Shown here: positions 27,149 through 41,209 of the stretch, in pieces
Position numbering within the stretch: the first letter of the stretch is position 1
Layout of the letters: each line of letters starts with the position of its first letter
Assembly (NCBI GenBank): GCA_905182985.1
Contig: CAJJDN010000081.1
Span: forward strand, 162,006-226,005
Source: Paramecium sonneborni
Taxonomy: Eukaryota > Ciliophora > Oligohymenophorea > Peniculida > Parameciidae
DNA length: 64,000 nucleotides
Direction of reading: 5' to 3'
The notes under the pieces: generated by a model
What the model was told of the DNA's origin: nothing
Database searches by the model: none
What the model saw: the letters and a program-made list of their open reading frames with translations, nothing else
Position numbers and translations under genes: made by a program

Positions 27149-27602
27149 TTTTAATTTAAATTATATTATTAAAATAATACTGCTTACTGTAAATCTAGAA
27201 AAAACTAATATATACTTTTTCGACATTCTCATTATTATCTAATTATATTTGATTAAGATTAAACTCTCAAAATCCTACCATTTTTTTTATTACAAATTAA
27301 TTATCTATAGAATTTAAATATAAAATATCAAATATTGAAATCAATAGATGAAAATTATTATTTAAATTCCTAAAATCTTAGATTAACAATTCTTAATAGG
27401 ATACATAATTTCATCATAAAACTTTAGTATTGAATCTCTATATTTAATTCCATGTTGAAAATTTAGAAAAAAAACTTTTATTTTATAAATATAATTCTTA
27501 ATTTATAGATGATATGATTATTTACTTTATGTAGTTATTTTTTTAATTTTAATTTTCTATAATGATATAAAATTTAAATGATATGAGTAAAAACAAATAA
27601 AA
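27149..27602. other. Intergenic region between phosphatase and coiled-coil gene
   Basis: About 450 bp, AT-rich, same content as 28361-28814 in the duplicate. Presumably the promoter of the coiled-coil gene. No conserved element recognised. Confidence 0.5.
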
Positions 27603-28006
27603 TCATCTAAAACGAGTGATTGGTTATTTTTGAGTTCTTATGACAACAGATCTTCCTCTAATAATTCCTTTAGTAGGTTTTGATTAAGTCTATCGTTTTT
27701 ATTCTTCTTCTAAAGTGCTTTCTCTAAATATAACTAAACCCAACAACTTTTCATGTTATTTAAGTTATTTTATAAATCCTTCATTTGGACAGATAACAGA
27801 TCTTTTTGCCTTAACATGTTGAAAGGATTTTACATAGCTCCATTTAAATGATCTCATTATAAAATAAATTACTATAGCTGCAGAACGAGATACTCCAGCA
27901 GCACAATGAACTAAAATAGGTCCTCTTTTTAACCATATTGACATAAATTCATAACATTCATTAAAATGTTAAGATAAATCATAAGATGGATCATCAATAG
28001 CATCAA
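27603..28006 (-). CDS. Partial duplicate of dual-specificity phosphatase
   Basis: C-terminal two thirds of the phosphatase at 28815-29429, cut off at 28006 by the N run. Sequence identical to the complete copy. Interpreted as an assembly artefact. Confidence 0.85.
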
Positions 28007-28291
28007 NNNNNNNNNNNNNNNNNNNNNNNNNNNNNNNNNNNNNNNNNNNNNNNNNNNNNNNNNNNNNNNNNNNNNNNNNNNNNNNNNNNNNNNNNNNNNN
28101 NNNNNNNNNNNNNNNNNNNNNNNNNNNNNNNNNNNNNNNNNNNNNNNNNNNNNNNNNNNNNNNNNNNNNNNNNNNNNNNNNNNNNNNNNNNNNNNNNNNN
28201 NNNNNNNNNNNNNNNNNNNNNNNNNNNNNNNNNNNNNNNNNNNNNNNNNNNNNNNNNNNNNNNNNNNNNNNNNNNNNNNNNNNNNNNNNNN
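28007..28291. other. Assembly gap (285 N)
   Basis: Run of N between two identical 927-bp flanks. The true gap is probably negative, meaning the flanking contigs overlap and no sequence is missing. Confidence 0.95.
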
Positions 28292-29218
28292 TTTCTTTCT
28301 TTGCTCTCTCTCTTATTTCAATCTTTACATTATTTCTTACCTCCTATTCTCGTTAATCATTTTTAATTTAAATTATATTATTAAAATAATACTGCTTACT
28401 GTAAATCTAGAAAAAACTAATATATACTTTTTCGACATTCTCATTATTATCTAATTATATTTGATTAAGATTAAACTCTCAAAATCCTACCATTTTTTTT
28501 ATTACAAATTAATTATCTATAGAATTTAAATATAAAATATCAAATATTGAAATCAATAGATGAAAATTATTATTTAAATTCCTAAAATCTTAGATTAACA
28601 ATTCTTAATAGGATACATAATTTCATCATAAAACTTTAGTATTGAATCTCTATATTTAATTCCATGTTGAAAATTTAGAAAAAAAACTTTTATTTTATAA
28701 ATATAATTCTTAATTTATAGATGATATGATTATTTACTTTATGTAGTTATTTTTTTAATTTTAATTTTCTATAATGATATAAAATTTAAATGATATGAGT
28801 AAAAACAAATAAAATCATCTAAAACGAGTGATTGGTTATTTTTGAGTTCTTATGACAACAGATCTTCCTCTAATAATTCCTTTAGTAGGTTTTGATTAAG
28901 TCTATCGTTTTTATTCTTCTTCTAAAGTGCTTTCTCTAAATATAACTAAACCCAACAACTTTTCATGTTATTTAAGTTATTTTATAAATCCTTCATTTGG
29001 ACAGATAACAGATCTTTTTGCCTTAACATGTTGAAAGGATTTTACATAGCTCCATTTAAATGATCTCATTATAAAATAAATTACTATAGCTGCAGAACGA
29101 GATACTCCAGCAGCACAATGAACTAAAATAGGTCCTCTTTTTAACCATATTGACATAAATTCATAACATTCATTAAAATGTTAAGATAAATCATAAGATG
29201 GATCATCAATAGCATCAA
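28292..29218. repeat. Exact 927-bp duplication, copy B
   Basis: Copy of 27080-28006. Contains the first 23 codons of the coiled-coil protein (28292-28360), cut by the N run, and most of the complete phosphatase gene. Confidence 0.9.
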
Positions 29219-29429
29219 TTACTTTATGAATAATTCCTTGTCCTGGTTCAATGTTTAAGTCTTTAGCTACAGTTAATACTGCAACAAGTTAATGTTTGAG
29301 TTACCACTTTTTATCCAAAGCTGCATAAAAATCTCCCAAATATAAAGTTCCATTTGTTAGTGTATTTTCAAGAATCACATTTGCACAAACAACTTTATAT
29401 TTTTCCATAAAATCAACAAAGGTCCTCAT
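28815..29429 (-). CDS. Dual-specificity protein phosphatase
   Basis: Predicted 204-residue intronless DUSP, a Cys-dependent phosphatase for phospho-Tyr/Ser/Thr. Seen: LYLGDFYAAL (family: LYLG), AVLTVAKDL, the general-acid region with DAIDDPSYDL, and the P-loop VHCAAGVSRSA with catalytic Cys105 and its Arg. Then IVIYFIMRSFKWSY and NEGFIKQL, the conserved end of the DSPc domain, and a basic tail of about 45 residues. Catalytic residues are intact. Start 29429 lies 25 bp from the divergent start codon at 29455, so the two genes must share a very short promoter. Confidence 0.93.
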
Positions 29430-29454
29430 TGTTTTTATATTTTATTAATAAAAA

Positions 29455-29802
29455 ATGAGCTAATCAATTCAAAAATAATAATTGCACATCCTTTCTAAAT
29501 CAAAGTTATCTAGAATAAAAAATGAAATTCAAGAATAAAGTATCTTTAAATCTTTCATATAATTGCATACTCAATAAAGGGCTAATTATCATAAAGACAT
29601 ACGTGATTAATAATTAAAATAAAAAAAGGAGTTCGAAAGATTATGTCAATCCTTAAAAAAAAATGATGTGTCGATACGGTTTAACAAAAAACGATAATCA
29701 TAATCTGTTTAATTAAGTCCATCAATAAAAGTATCGTTTTAAACACCTTTGTTAAAGAAAGCACATCGAAAATTTTAAAAAACCCCATTTCCTAAACAAT
29801 GA
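29455..29802 (+). CDS. Small basic hypothetical protein
   Basis: Predicted 115-residue intronless protein, very rich in Lys, Gln and Ser, with a helical middle (DQQLKQKKEFERLCQSL) and a C-terminus of basic Ser/Pro motifs (SPSIKVSFQTP, KKAHRKF). Not recognised. Support: uninterrupted frame, a start 25 bp from a divergent gene, and a stop 21 bp from the convergent IQ gene, which fits the packed layout here. Confidence 0.6.
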
Positions 29803-29823
29803 ATATAAATTATGATTTTTGTA

Positions 29824-30090
29824 TCATAAAATCATTAATCTCTCCTATTTCAACTTTGAAATCTATTTCAGTCTTAATTGAATACGGTTTATTTCTTCCT
29901 ATATTAGTTTTGCTCTTGAAAAATAAGGTCTATTCAAATGATCCTTTGTTGCATATCTTGGTTCAACTCCTTCAATAATTTTGACAATTTATGCATACTC
30001 ATCTCTAACATTGATAACTAATTTCCTTCTAACTAAAAACCCTCTTACTAATGCTTGTATTTTAATTATGTGATTATTATTATTATTCAT
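29824..30090 (-). CDS. Small IQ-motif protein
   Basis: Predicted 88-residue protein with an N-terminal IQ motif, IIKIQALVRGFLVRRKLV (residues 7-24), the calmodulin-binding consensus IQxxxRGxxxR. The rest is charged and helical: YAQIVKIIEGVEPRYATKD, then a basic helix. The layout resembles small axonemal IQ proteins. It begins 7 bp after the cytochrome c stop on the same strand, an unusually short same-strand gap; the two might be one transcript, though operons are not expected here. Confidence 0.8.
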
Positions 30091-30097
30091 ATAATAT

Positions 30098-30613
30098 TCA
30101 AATTATTTATTTTTATCCTCTTATATCACAGGTAAACACTCTTAGATATTATAAATAATCAATTACACTAGCCAATAAAAATGGATCTTTAACCTAAAAA
30201 TGATAATTGTATAATATTACTCCATCTAATTGCATGTTTGTGTCAGGGAACATTTTTTCAGGATTATCTAAGAATTCCCAAAGCTTTCTTCTTGTCCAAT
30301 AGAATTTTTAAGCTGTCAAATCTTTTCCATAATTTGAAAACTTTTTTGATCCATTTCTTCTTAAATAAACTGTTCTCAAAGATGGTCCTAAATATAAATC
30401 TTAGTCTCTTTATAAATCAAATTTATTATACAGATCATGACAGCCCGCACAATTATGATTAAAGAATATTCTCCCTTTTGTTAGGTCTCCATTAGGAATC
30501 TCTATTTCTATTTCATACTCATTTTTCACTTAGCCTTTCCTTTTAAATTTTTAACTAGACTAACCACGTAATTCATATCCAACATCACCATCGTACAATT
30601 TTCTTGATCTCAT
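30098..30613 (-). CDS. Cytochrome c, N-terminally extended
   Basis: Predicted 162-residue class I cytochrome c, the intermembrane-space electron carrier between complexes III and IV. Seen: KGRIFFNHNCAGCHDL with haem-binding Cys55, Cys58 and ligand His59, GPSLRTVYLRRNGS, the YWTRRKLWEFLDNPEKMFPDTNM block with axial Met127, and KDPFLLASVIDYL as the final helix. A 27-nt intron at 30194-30220 separates LDG from VKDP; it is a multiple of three and has no TGA. About 45 residues precede the usual start, and the C-terminus is extended by 15 or so. The long acidic/basic N-terminus is unusual for cytochrome c; it could be another mitochondrial c-type cytochrome. Confidence 0.88.
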
Positions 30614-32362
<1,749 letters not shown>

Positions 32363-35300
32363 TCAATTTTCCAAAAATATATCACTTTTTTTTTTTTCCA
32401 TAATTTTTTTCTTATAGTTTCCAATCCACAATTTAACCTACTAAAAAATTTTTTGTAATTGTTAGTAGACATCTATGGCCAAGCTGGAAATAAGAAGTAA
32501 TGTAAAAAAACCTATATTAATCCAACCTAAAATTTCAGTTTAGTTTTAATTAGATTTTATTATATCGTAAACAGAAAAGAGTATAAGATTAATCATCACC
32601 ATAATTTCTGTGATGAATATTTTCATATTTTCATATTTGTTTTGAAAAGGTTTATAAATATAAATATAACATGAAAATACTCCTGATAAGCTACCTGTAA
32701 TAATACTCTATGCAACAAAAAGCTTTTAAAATACGATTAAATTAGTAATGAATAAAGTTTTTTTAATCAACAATATAGAAAAATATTATTTAGATCCTTA
32801 TTGGAATTCATTATTAATTCCTTCCACTAAAACTGAGAGTTTTTTGTCCACTTTAACTTTTTTACTAAGATAAGAAAAAAAAATCAAAATTGAGAATAGA
32901 TTTAATTTCAAAGTAATTAATGCCATTAATGATATGACTGAATTTATAGTAGTATCAGTATTATAGTTGGAAACTTATAAAACAGATGCAAAGGTTATTT
33001 CATAAAAATTAGATGTAAAAATTCTAATTAATCCAGAGTAAATAAAATACTAATATTATTTTCTTGCCAACTTCTAAAAGGAGAAAATAAATTTGACAAC
33101 TTTAAAAAAAATTATGGATTATTTTTTATTAAAAATACTTGGCCAATTTTAATATTTAATAAGAACTAGGATTTTATAAAAGAAATATGAAACTGCAAAA
33201 TAAAAAAATCCGATAATTGTTACAGTGACTAGTGTTTAAAGACTATCTAAAAAGCAAGAATTAATTTAATATTATTCAAATTTCTATTTTGCTGGTATGA
33301 TTGGAGTTTGGAAATTAAATAAATTCAATAAGATTTAATCTGTTTAGAATAAATGTACAAAGGAAGTAACAGAACCAATAGTAAATACTTCAAAATAGCT
33401 AGATAAGTGAATTGGGAATTCAATATTGTGAAATTTCATATATGATAGTTATTACAACATATCAAGGAGATTCCATAAAATTTCTAAATTACCAAACAAA
33501 AAAGCAATACAACTGACACTCAAGATGATATACATTACAATTTTACTAAACAAGGCTGTTTTAAAGATAAGTTATTGTTAATCATTTGACATTTTGCTAA
33601 TAGATTTTAATCCTAACTTTATTTCATTAGAAAGTAAAGTATTATCTTATATATTTACAATGTTTTCAGATCTGATAGTTACTTTTAGCAAAGGATTTGG
33701 AATATAACTTTTAAAATTAATAATTATTTTATAAGCTACTGAAGCTAGTTAAGAAGTAATAGAGATCATAGGTTTGATTTCAAAATCATATTAATTATTT
33801 TAGGCATTTTCAATAACAACAACAATCATTTAAAGAAACTGTTCTTCAGTGATCCCAGTTATATTTAAACGTACTTGTTCTGAAAATGATAATTCGAACT
33901 CTTGAATATCTGAATTTGTTTTTGTGAGTTTAGTAAGTATAATCATAGGCAGAATAATATAATTACATTAAGTAATATTATTTACTTATTAACATTTCCA
34001 ATTCTTTTCAACTTCACAAATATTACTGCATCCATCATTATTCTAAAGATTTCCATCGTCACATTATTCTAATTGTTAAACAAGTTATCCATCTCCACAA
34101 ATATTATTACAATATGATCCATTTTCTTTGTATCCAATATCACATTGTAAACATATTCCTTAGTAACAATCAAGACATTTTTAATGACAAGAATAAGAAC
34201 ACTAATAACACCCATCAAATTCAATCGAATTCCCATCATCGCACTATTCACTTCCTACTACATAACCATCCCCACATTATGAATTACAAACACCATTTAT
34301 CAATACCCATCCATTGTTTTAACATTCTTAACAGATTTTACCATTACAAATATTGCATCCTTATGGACATTAAAGTTGGCATTTATAACAACCATCATAT
34401 GGTAAATAATTACCATCATCACATACTTCTTCTTTACTTGAAACAATACCATCACCGCATTAATCTATGCATTAATTTGAAAAACATTGATTGAGATTAT
34501 CATCCCAAATGCATTCTATATTTTCACTATCAAAAATACAAGCTTCCTTGATTATGTAATTCTAACAACTTTATTTTTTAATGCATCCCCTTTATGATGA
34601 TTTAACTGTGCAAAATTAAAGATAGGCATTACATTCCGAATATTTGATTAGAGACACTGGTGCAGTTTCACAACTTTTGGTATAACATTTGCCATCAATC
34701 CAAACACAAGGATTTTAATTAATATCAAATGTACAACCATCAATAATATTAACATCTTCACAATCTTTTCGTTAAATACATTAATATCCATTAGTTACAC
34801 ATCTCTTATCTTCAAATATTGAAGCACAAGCTGTGTCTATAGCATAATTATAATCAAAACACTCTTTTATATGACAACCACCATTCTAACAAGTAGAAAG
34901 GAATTCTATACAATCAGAATGAGATTGGGAAGGTGAAATTTTATTCTCACAAATCCTCTCTAAACAAATATTCTTATTCTCATTCCAGAAACACTTCACT
35001 CCACTTAAATTTGCTTGCCCTTCACTGATACATTATTTATAAAAGTATTTCTTACATAATTCTTGTCTAATCTCACATCCATCTAAATTTTTATTTACAG
35101 TACATGAATCACCAAAATACTATTGACAACCATATGCTGAATATGTAGTTAATTGTGCAGTTGAACAATCTTTAATTGTACATATATTTTAATTTATAAT
35201 CCATTCACATTCTTAATTATTTGAATCAATTTAGCATTACTCTTTGATTAAGTAATTACTGCAATTCTTTAATTATTGACATCCATTCAAAGTTATATTT

Positions 35301-38300
35301 ACTGTACAAGATTTTAATCTTGTATTACATTTCTCATGTGTATCAAATGGTGTTACCAAGTTTACACATGATAAATTAACACATTCACCTGACAAGTCCT
35401 AAAAAAAGCATTCATTTCCTGATTGATCTTTATAACATTAACTTTTCTTTGCTAAAGGACACGAAAATGGAAGATCCACGCAATAATTTAAATCTAATTT
35501 GACAGTGCAATTTTTGTTTAAATAATAAGATTCACATTATTCATGAGTGTTATTCGAAATATTCGCTTAGGTGCAATCTTCAACACATCGATTATTATTG
35601 CTATTCCATTAACAGTTAAGTAACCAACTATCACATTCTGTTTAATTTAGTGAAGGAGTTGGTTTATTGGAGCATGTTTTTTCTAAACATTAAGTACCAT
35701 TCCAAAAGCAAGGGATTTTTTATAAATTGCTTATATTTAAGCACAAAGCACTAGAGTAATTGCTACAATCACCAATAATTTAACAGCTTGAACCATCCCA
35801 AAAACATTTTTCAGTAAAAATAGAACAATCTTCAATTGTTGTTAATTGCTCACAATTTAAAAGTTGGCATTCAGAAGTATTTAATAACATACAAGAAGAA
35901 CTCCAACTATGACATTCTAAGTGCGAAAAGGTAGATATTATATTAACTGCAGCTGTACACTGATTTATACAAGCATTAGAATACCATTAACACTCTATAC
36001 CATCTATTGTTCTTACACAAGCTTCTTAATATGTGTAATCTGAACATAATTATAATTTAACTCTACACTTTGTGTTAAATTAGATTGTATAGAATAAATA
36101 AACACTGTTACAATCTTAATGAGATTCGGGTATCATACTATTTAAATTACAGTAACTATTTATACTACATTTAACATCGTAAAGCTGACACCAATAACAT
36201 CGACCATAATAAAAAGAATTACTTTCACAATCAGATTATATTTGATAATCTTAACATTGTTTTTCGTAGCACGAATTACCCGTAAACGACCATTTACATC
36301 TTGCCCCATAAGTAAGTTAAGCTTAAATACAGGTTGTAGAATCTTTGATATCTTAACAAGACTTAAAGGCACATCCTTCACCTTTAGTGTAATTTAATCT
36401 ACATATTGTACTATTGATTAATAAGCATTCCCTATTTGTCACTGCTGTTGTGTTAAGCTCACAATTAACATGTTTTACGCATTTACCATCCTACCAAAAG
36501 CATGTATTTGAAAAACATTGTTATATAATACTAATTTTTGGACAATCATCTGCGGTGAATTTCTTACAGCCAGTAACATCATTAACATCATATATACAAT
36601 CATAATCCCAATCAAAGCAAGCTTAACTTGTTTCAGGGGAAGTTAAATGTTCACATTTTCTATCCTCACAAAGAAAAGTCTATTTATTATATCCACATTT
36701 AATTTCATTTTGAGTTATTGATGAATTGCAGATGGATTCTGAACCCATCTATTAGCTACAAGAACTCAATGATACACAGCAATCACAATTTGTATTGTAA
36801 GTATATGATGATGAATACTATTAACATTCTTAATATCTGTCAGAAGATGAAAATTAAATATTTTTTTATGAAGTTATTGGGTTGCACTAAGAGATGTAAT
36901 TACATAATTACCCATTCAATGTTTTTTAGATAGAACAAAAATTTGCTTAGTGTCTGCAATAATAATTTTAATAACAATTATTATTATAAAATGTGCAAGC
37001 TCTATTCAATCTTAATATTACCTTTTCACAAAGATCTTGTGACAAATACCCACATTCATACATAGAATAACACCCTTATCCACTTGGTTATAAAACACAA
37101 TTAGTATTATACATTAGGCAAAGCTCATTGCTCATACTTTCAGTAATAAATTCGCAAAGATTTTAATGTACCTCCTAACATTTATTTTAAAAATAATAGC
37201 ACACCTAATTATTCTTCGTTAGAGTTTATTTACATATGACGGAATCTGTAATCTCCTCACAAGAGGCAGGTCTATTCTCACAACCAGGTCCAAATGTCCC
37301 ATCAGAGTTAATTTTTAATTGGCATTCGCTATTTCTTCTGAACAATAAACATTCAGCTTCAGTTAAAGCAGTAGTATTTTCACTACAAAATATATCTTAA
37401 CATATTTAATTTAAATCATCCCATTTGCAGGGAAACTAATGATAAGTAATTACACATTATTATTTATGTTTATAATCGCATTTTTATGAAAGCGATGTAC
37501 ATGATTTAAAAGAGTGATTTATCGTGCATTTAGGCATAAATTCTTCACAATCTTGGTGAGTTATTTCTCCAAAAAGCCTTTTATGACAATCAATTACTCC
37601 ATCATTATCATCATCTTCATTCATACACTTTTATTCTTAATCATCCCAATAACATAATTATCGATTAATAGTTGTTTTACAATTCCTTTTTCTGATATAT
37701 TAATTACAATTAGACTTCTTTGGTTCACATCCTTCAGCAATAAAGGAGAATATCACAGTACATTTAGGATTCCATGCATAACATTCTTCATGAGTACTAT
37801 AGATATTATTATTTGGAGAAGATGTGCAAGCAATTGAATTAGGTCTATCTTAGCATCCACCTTGAGAATGATTATAAATACAATTATTTATCCAAGTATT
37901 GCATTCAACATTATTATTGTAATTTATTTTAGGAGCATCTGAACATTATAATTATTTACAATTAGTACCTGTCCAAAAACACTTTGTTCCATCTTATAGA
38001 TTCAATAAACATTGTTATAAACTAATCATTTGATTACAATTAGTTGGCCATTTTGAGCATCCAACTCCAGAAGATCCAATAATACAAGGACCAGAAAACA
38101 CTAAAAAGGATTTGCAATTATCATTTGATAAATATAAATTAGGATCTGCATCTGTACAAACTTAATCAATACATTTTTTATTTACTCCATCCCATTTACA
38201 CTTATATCCTGAAATTGTTGTATGACATTGATCTTGAATAGAGAGCTCACAATAAATCATTTTATCTATACATCCAGTCTATATTTTTGAATTTTATATA

Positions 38301-39811
38301 AACTATATATTAACTGTGCATTAGGGCATCCACTCTTCACATTTCTAATTAGAATCATAAGATGTAGGAGCCTTTCTACATTTCTTTTCTATACATCTTC
38401 CAATCTTTGTGCAAATACTACCACTAGAATCAATCGAGCAATATTCTAATTCTTATATATTATCACATATATAATCTGTACAACCTAAAGAAAATAAACT
38501 AAAAGTGCAATATTTACTGGCCTCTTAGCATTTTTAATGATTATTGTAATAAGGTAATTTCAATGAGTTACATTCTAATAACACACATTAATCTTCAAGC
38601 CAAATACATATTTGTTTATAATAATTTACTTCACAAAACTACTCTTCCAATATCTCTTAGCATAATTAAGGTGCCATTTAACATCCTCCATTTAAAATTC
38701 CTATACAATTCCCATATTACTGACAATCTTTTTGACTATAATAACTTGGAGCATGGTGGCATAATCTTTATTCACATCTATTTTAATACCAAACACAATC
38801 TTGTTATTTTATTGAATAGCAATCAGTTTGATTAATATATCCATAGCATGTTTCAGGTCTATTTTTACAACCCTTATTTTCTGAAGTAACACAATCTAAT
38901 AGATTGTCATAATCCTAGCATTAGTAATAATTTGTAAGTGAATCTGGAGCAGTGTTGCAACTCTTTATTTTACATTCATTTTTATGATATTCACATTTAT
39001 TGCCCTCAGCATCTGTTACACAACCAAATTTATTCTAAGCATCACTACATTACTTTCTCTTCACACAATGTATTCCATTTGTTGTACAATCACTTAAATA
39101 AGATTTACATTCTGCATCCAGAGTAAATGGTAGATTTTCACATATCTTTTCAACACATTTATCATTTCTCGCATCCCAAAAACAATTATCTCTTTTTTAT
39201 TAACTTTCAAAACATTAAAAATTATTAACATATTATGAACATAATTCCATTTATTTGATACATCCATAACCTTTTTCACTAATTGTGCATTCCTCAAGAC
39301 CCTCTTTACACATACTGTGATTATTTAAATATATTGGTAATTCTTCACATTTTTTGACATTTGTACATTATTTCTCTAATCCAGAAATCCAATAACAATA
39401 TTTTCCATTCTTATTTTTATTTGCGCAACCATTCTCTGTTTTATAATCACTACATTCTAGAATTTTTACACACTTTGATTCATCAGATACACATTGATAA
39501 GATGATTCTTAACATTTATTTTTATCTAATATACTACAATCTGTAAACTCAATGCATTGACCTAAATTAAAGCTACATTTCTCTAATTCTCTACAATCTT
39601 CTTATGAATAATTCTTGCATGAGTTGAAATTATTTCTTTCTATATTATATGATTGGCTAGAATTCAATATACACTAATCATTCTACCAAATGCAAAAACC
39701 AGAGTTTTTACATTCATTTTAATTTCTAACATGCCCACAAACGCATCTTTTTTAAATTTCGGAACTCATTACTGCTAATAATTGAATGTGTAAGAGATGA
39801 TAGAACATCAT
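32363..39811 (-). CDS. Giant Cys-rich surface protein with multipass membrane tail
   Basis: Predicted 2482-residue intronless protein. It has a signal-peptide-like start (MMFYHLLHIQLLAVMSS), then about 1800 residues of Cys-rich units of roughly 60-70 residues with patterns such as C..W....C, resembling Paramecium surface-antigen repeats. Near residues 1800-1950 come three CDDGN units (VCDDGNYLPYDGC, QCDDGNSIEFDGC, QCDDGNLQNNDGC) of the DUF4215 type with furin-like spacing. After a non-Cys domain, the last 500 residues carry several hydrophobic helices (for instance FKTALFSKIVMYIILSVSC and IFITEIMVMINLILFSVYDI), a membrane-spanning module. It is probably a cell-surface receptor or coat protein. 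Unlike GPI-anchored immobilisation antigens it ends in a multipass segment. Ligand unknown. Confidence 0.88.
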
Positions 39812-40311
39812 TAAAAACTTTTTAAATAATTTGTAAATTTAATTCAAATGTCGTATTTAAATCTTTTCTTTTGCTATGCTTAAAATTTTTATATTAATGT
39901 TTGAAATACCCTCTAAATTATATGATTTGGTTATCGTTATTATGTAGGATGAGATCATATTAGTAAATCAAAGAATTAGAATAATTAATTATTGCGTATG
40001 ATAAGTGAGTTTAAAATTTATTGATTTTTAGGAGATCTCTATATATACTTCAAATATGAATATCAATATTAGATAAACAGATTGTAAGAGCTTTGAGAAA
40101 GGTGAAGGTGAGAGAAATATATATAAATATAAATTAAAAATAAAACTTATATCAATAACAACAAAACTAAGGAAATGAAGAAGTAGAGAGTATAATTAAG
40201 AGTTAGAAAAAAAAACTCTTTGATCACGAATATTTATATCAAAATATACTTTTTGGAGATATTTAGAATTCTCAATTGATAAATTAGTTTATTCATTATA
40301 TATAATATTTA
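39812..40311. other. AT-rich intergenic region
   Basis: Five hundred bases between the divergent giant surface protein and the MORN-like gene; both promoters should lie here. No motif recognised. Confidence 0.5.
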
Positions 40312-41174
40312 ATGCAATTAGTAAGATTGCCAACAAAAGCACATACACCAAGAAATGTGCCATTAAGATCTCCAGAAAAAACCAATACGATAACTCTTTA
40401 ATTTCCAAATTACATATTCTTAGGTCCAATGGATAATATAAAAATAGTAAAATTTACAAAAAGCATTTCATCATCAAGTATTAAACAAATAAGATAAAAA
40501 TCTCCTTGCAAAGATTAAAACATGAGTTTTGTGAAAAAAATTGGTGAGATAAAACCAAAGCATTAAAAAACATCTAGTGTTTAAATAATAACATAAAGCC
40601 CTGATCTTTTTGTTAAATAGTAATCTCAAAACAGTACTATATATAGTAACATAACAGCTTTGTAAACATTCTCAACCAAACATAAACATCATCGATCTGA
40701 ATTGACTCAAGATACATGCAGTGAGTAACCAAGCACTCCTACTTTAACAGTTCCAATCTTAAAATATGTTGAATTCTCTAGTAATCTTTCACCTGGACAG
40801 GGGCTCTGTAAATCCAATAAATTAAGAGCCTAGATTTTATTTTAGAATGGTTTGTTTTATGAAGGTGAAATAGTCAAACATTCAGATATAATCTCATTAG
40901 AAGGTTTTGGAACACTTTATACAGACAACTCCAAATTTTATATTGTATATGAGGGAAGATGGAAAAACAATTGCTTTCATGGAAAGGGCAAATACTATAA
41001 TTAATATTAGATCGAATCTTCAAGTGATTGGCATTTCAATTGGAAGATGATATAAGGTATATATTTATTCGATACTTTATAGCAATATTCAGTAAGGGAG
41101 AGATTATTGAAGGCAAAATCGATTTCTATCAGAATGAAAATGTAATTGCTCATTAAATTGAATATTCAAAATGA
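40312..41174 (+). CDS. MORN-like protein with disordered N-terminus
   Basis: Predicted 278-residue protein; a 26-nt intron lies at 41057-41082. Residues 1-170 are basic, Ser/Thr/Gln-rich and probably disordered. Residues about 180-270 contain degenerate MORN-type strands: NGLFYEGEIVKHSD, EGFGTLYTD, YEGRWKNNCFHGKGKYY, then KGEIIEGKIDFYQN. Only three or four repeats are visible, fewer than in the MORN protein at 22237. Probable scaffold; no enzyme domain. It converges with the PH-domain gene (35 bp between stops). Confidence 0.8.
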
Positions 41175-41209
41175 AAATCATATGATTTGTTTACTAAATT
41201 AAATTGTCA

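Larger units (their letters stand above)
27080..28006. repeat. Exact 927-bp duplication, copy A
   Basis: Identical to 28292-29218, with a run of 285 N (28007-28291) between the copies. Copy A carries the intact start of the coiled-coil gene and a truncated phosphatase; copy B carries the reverse. Confidence 0.9.

Noticed and set aside
34069..39546. Many + and - strand standard-code open frames in this stretch
   Set aside because: They lie opposite or out of frame with the giant Cys-rich protein, whose single frame accounts for 7449 bp with regular Cys spacing.
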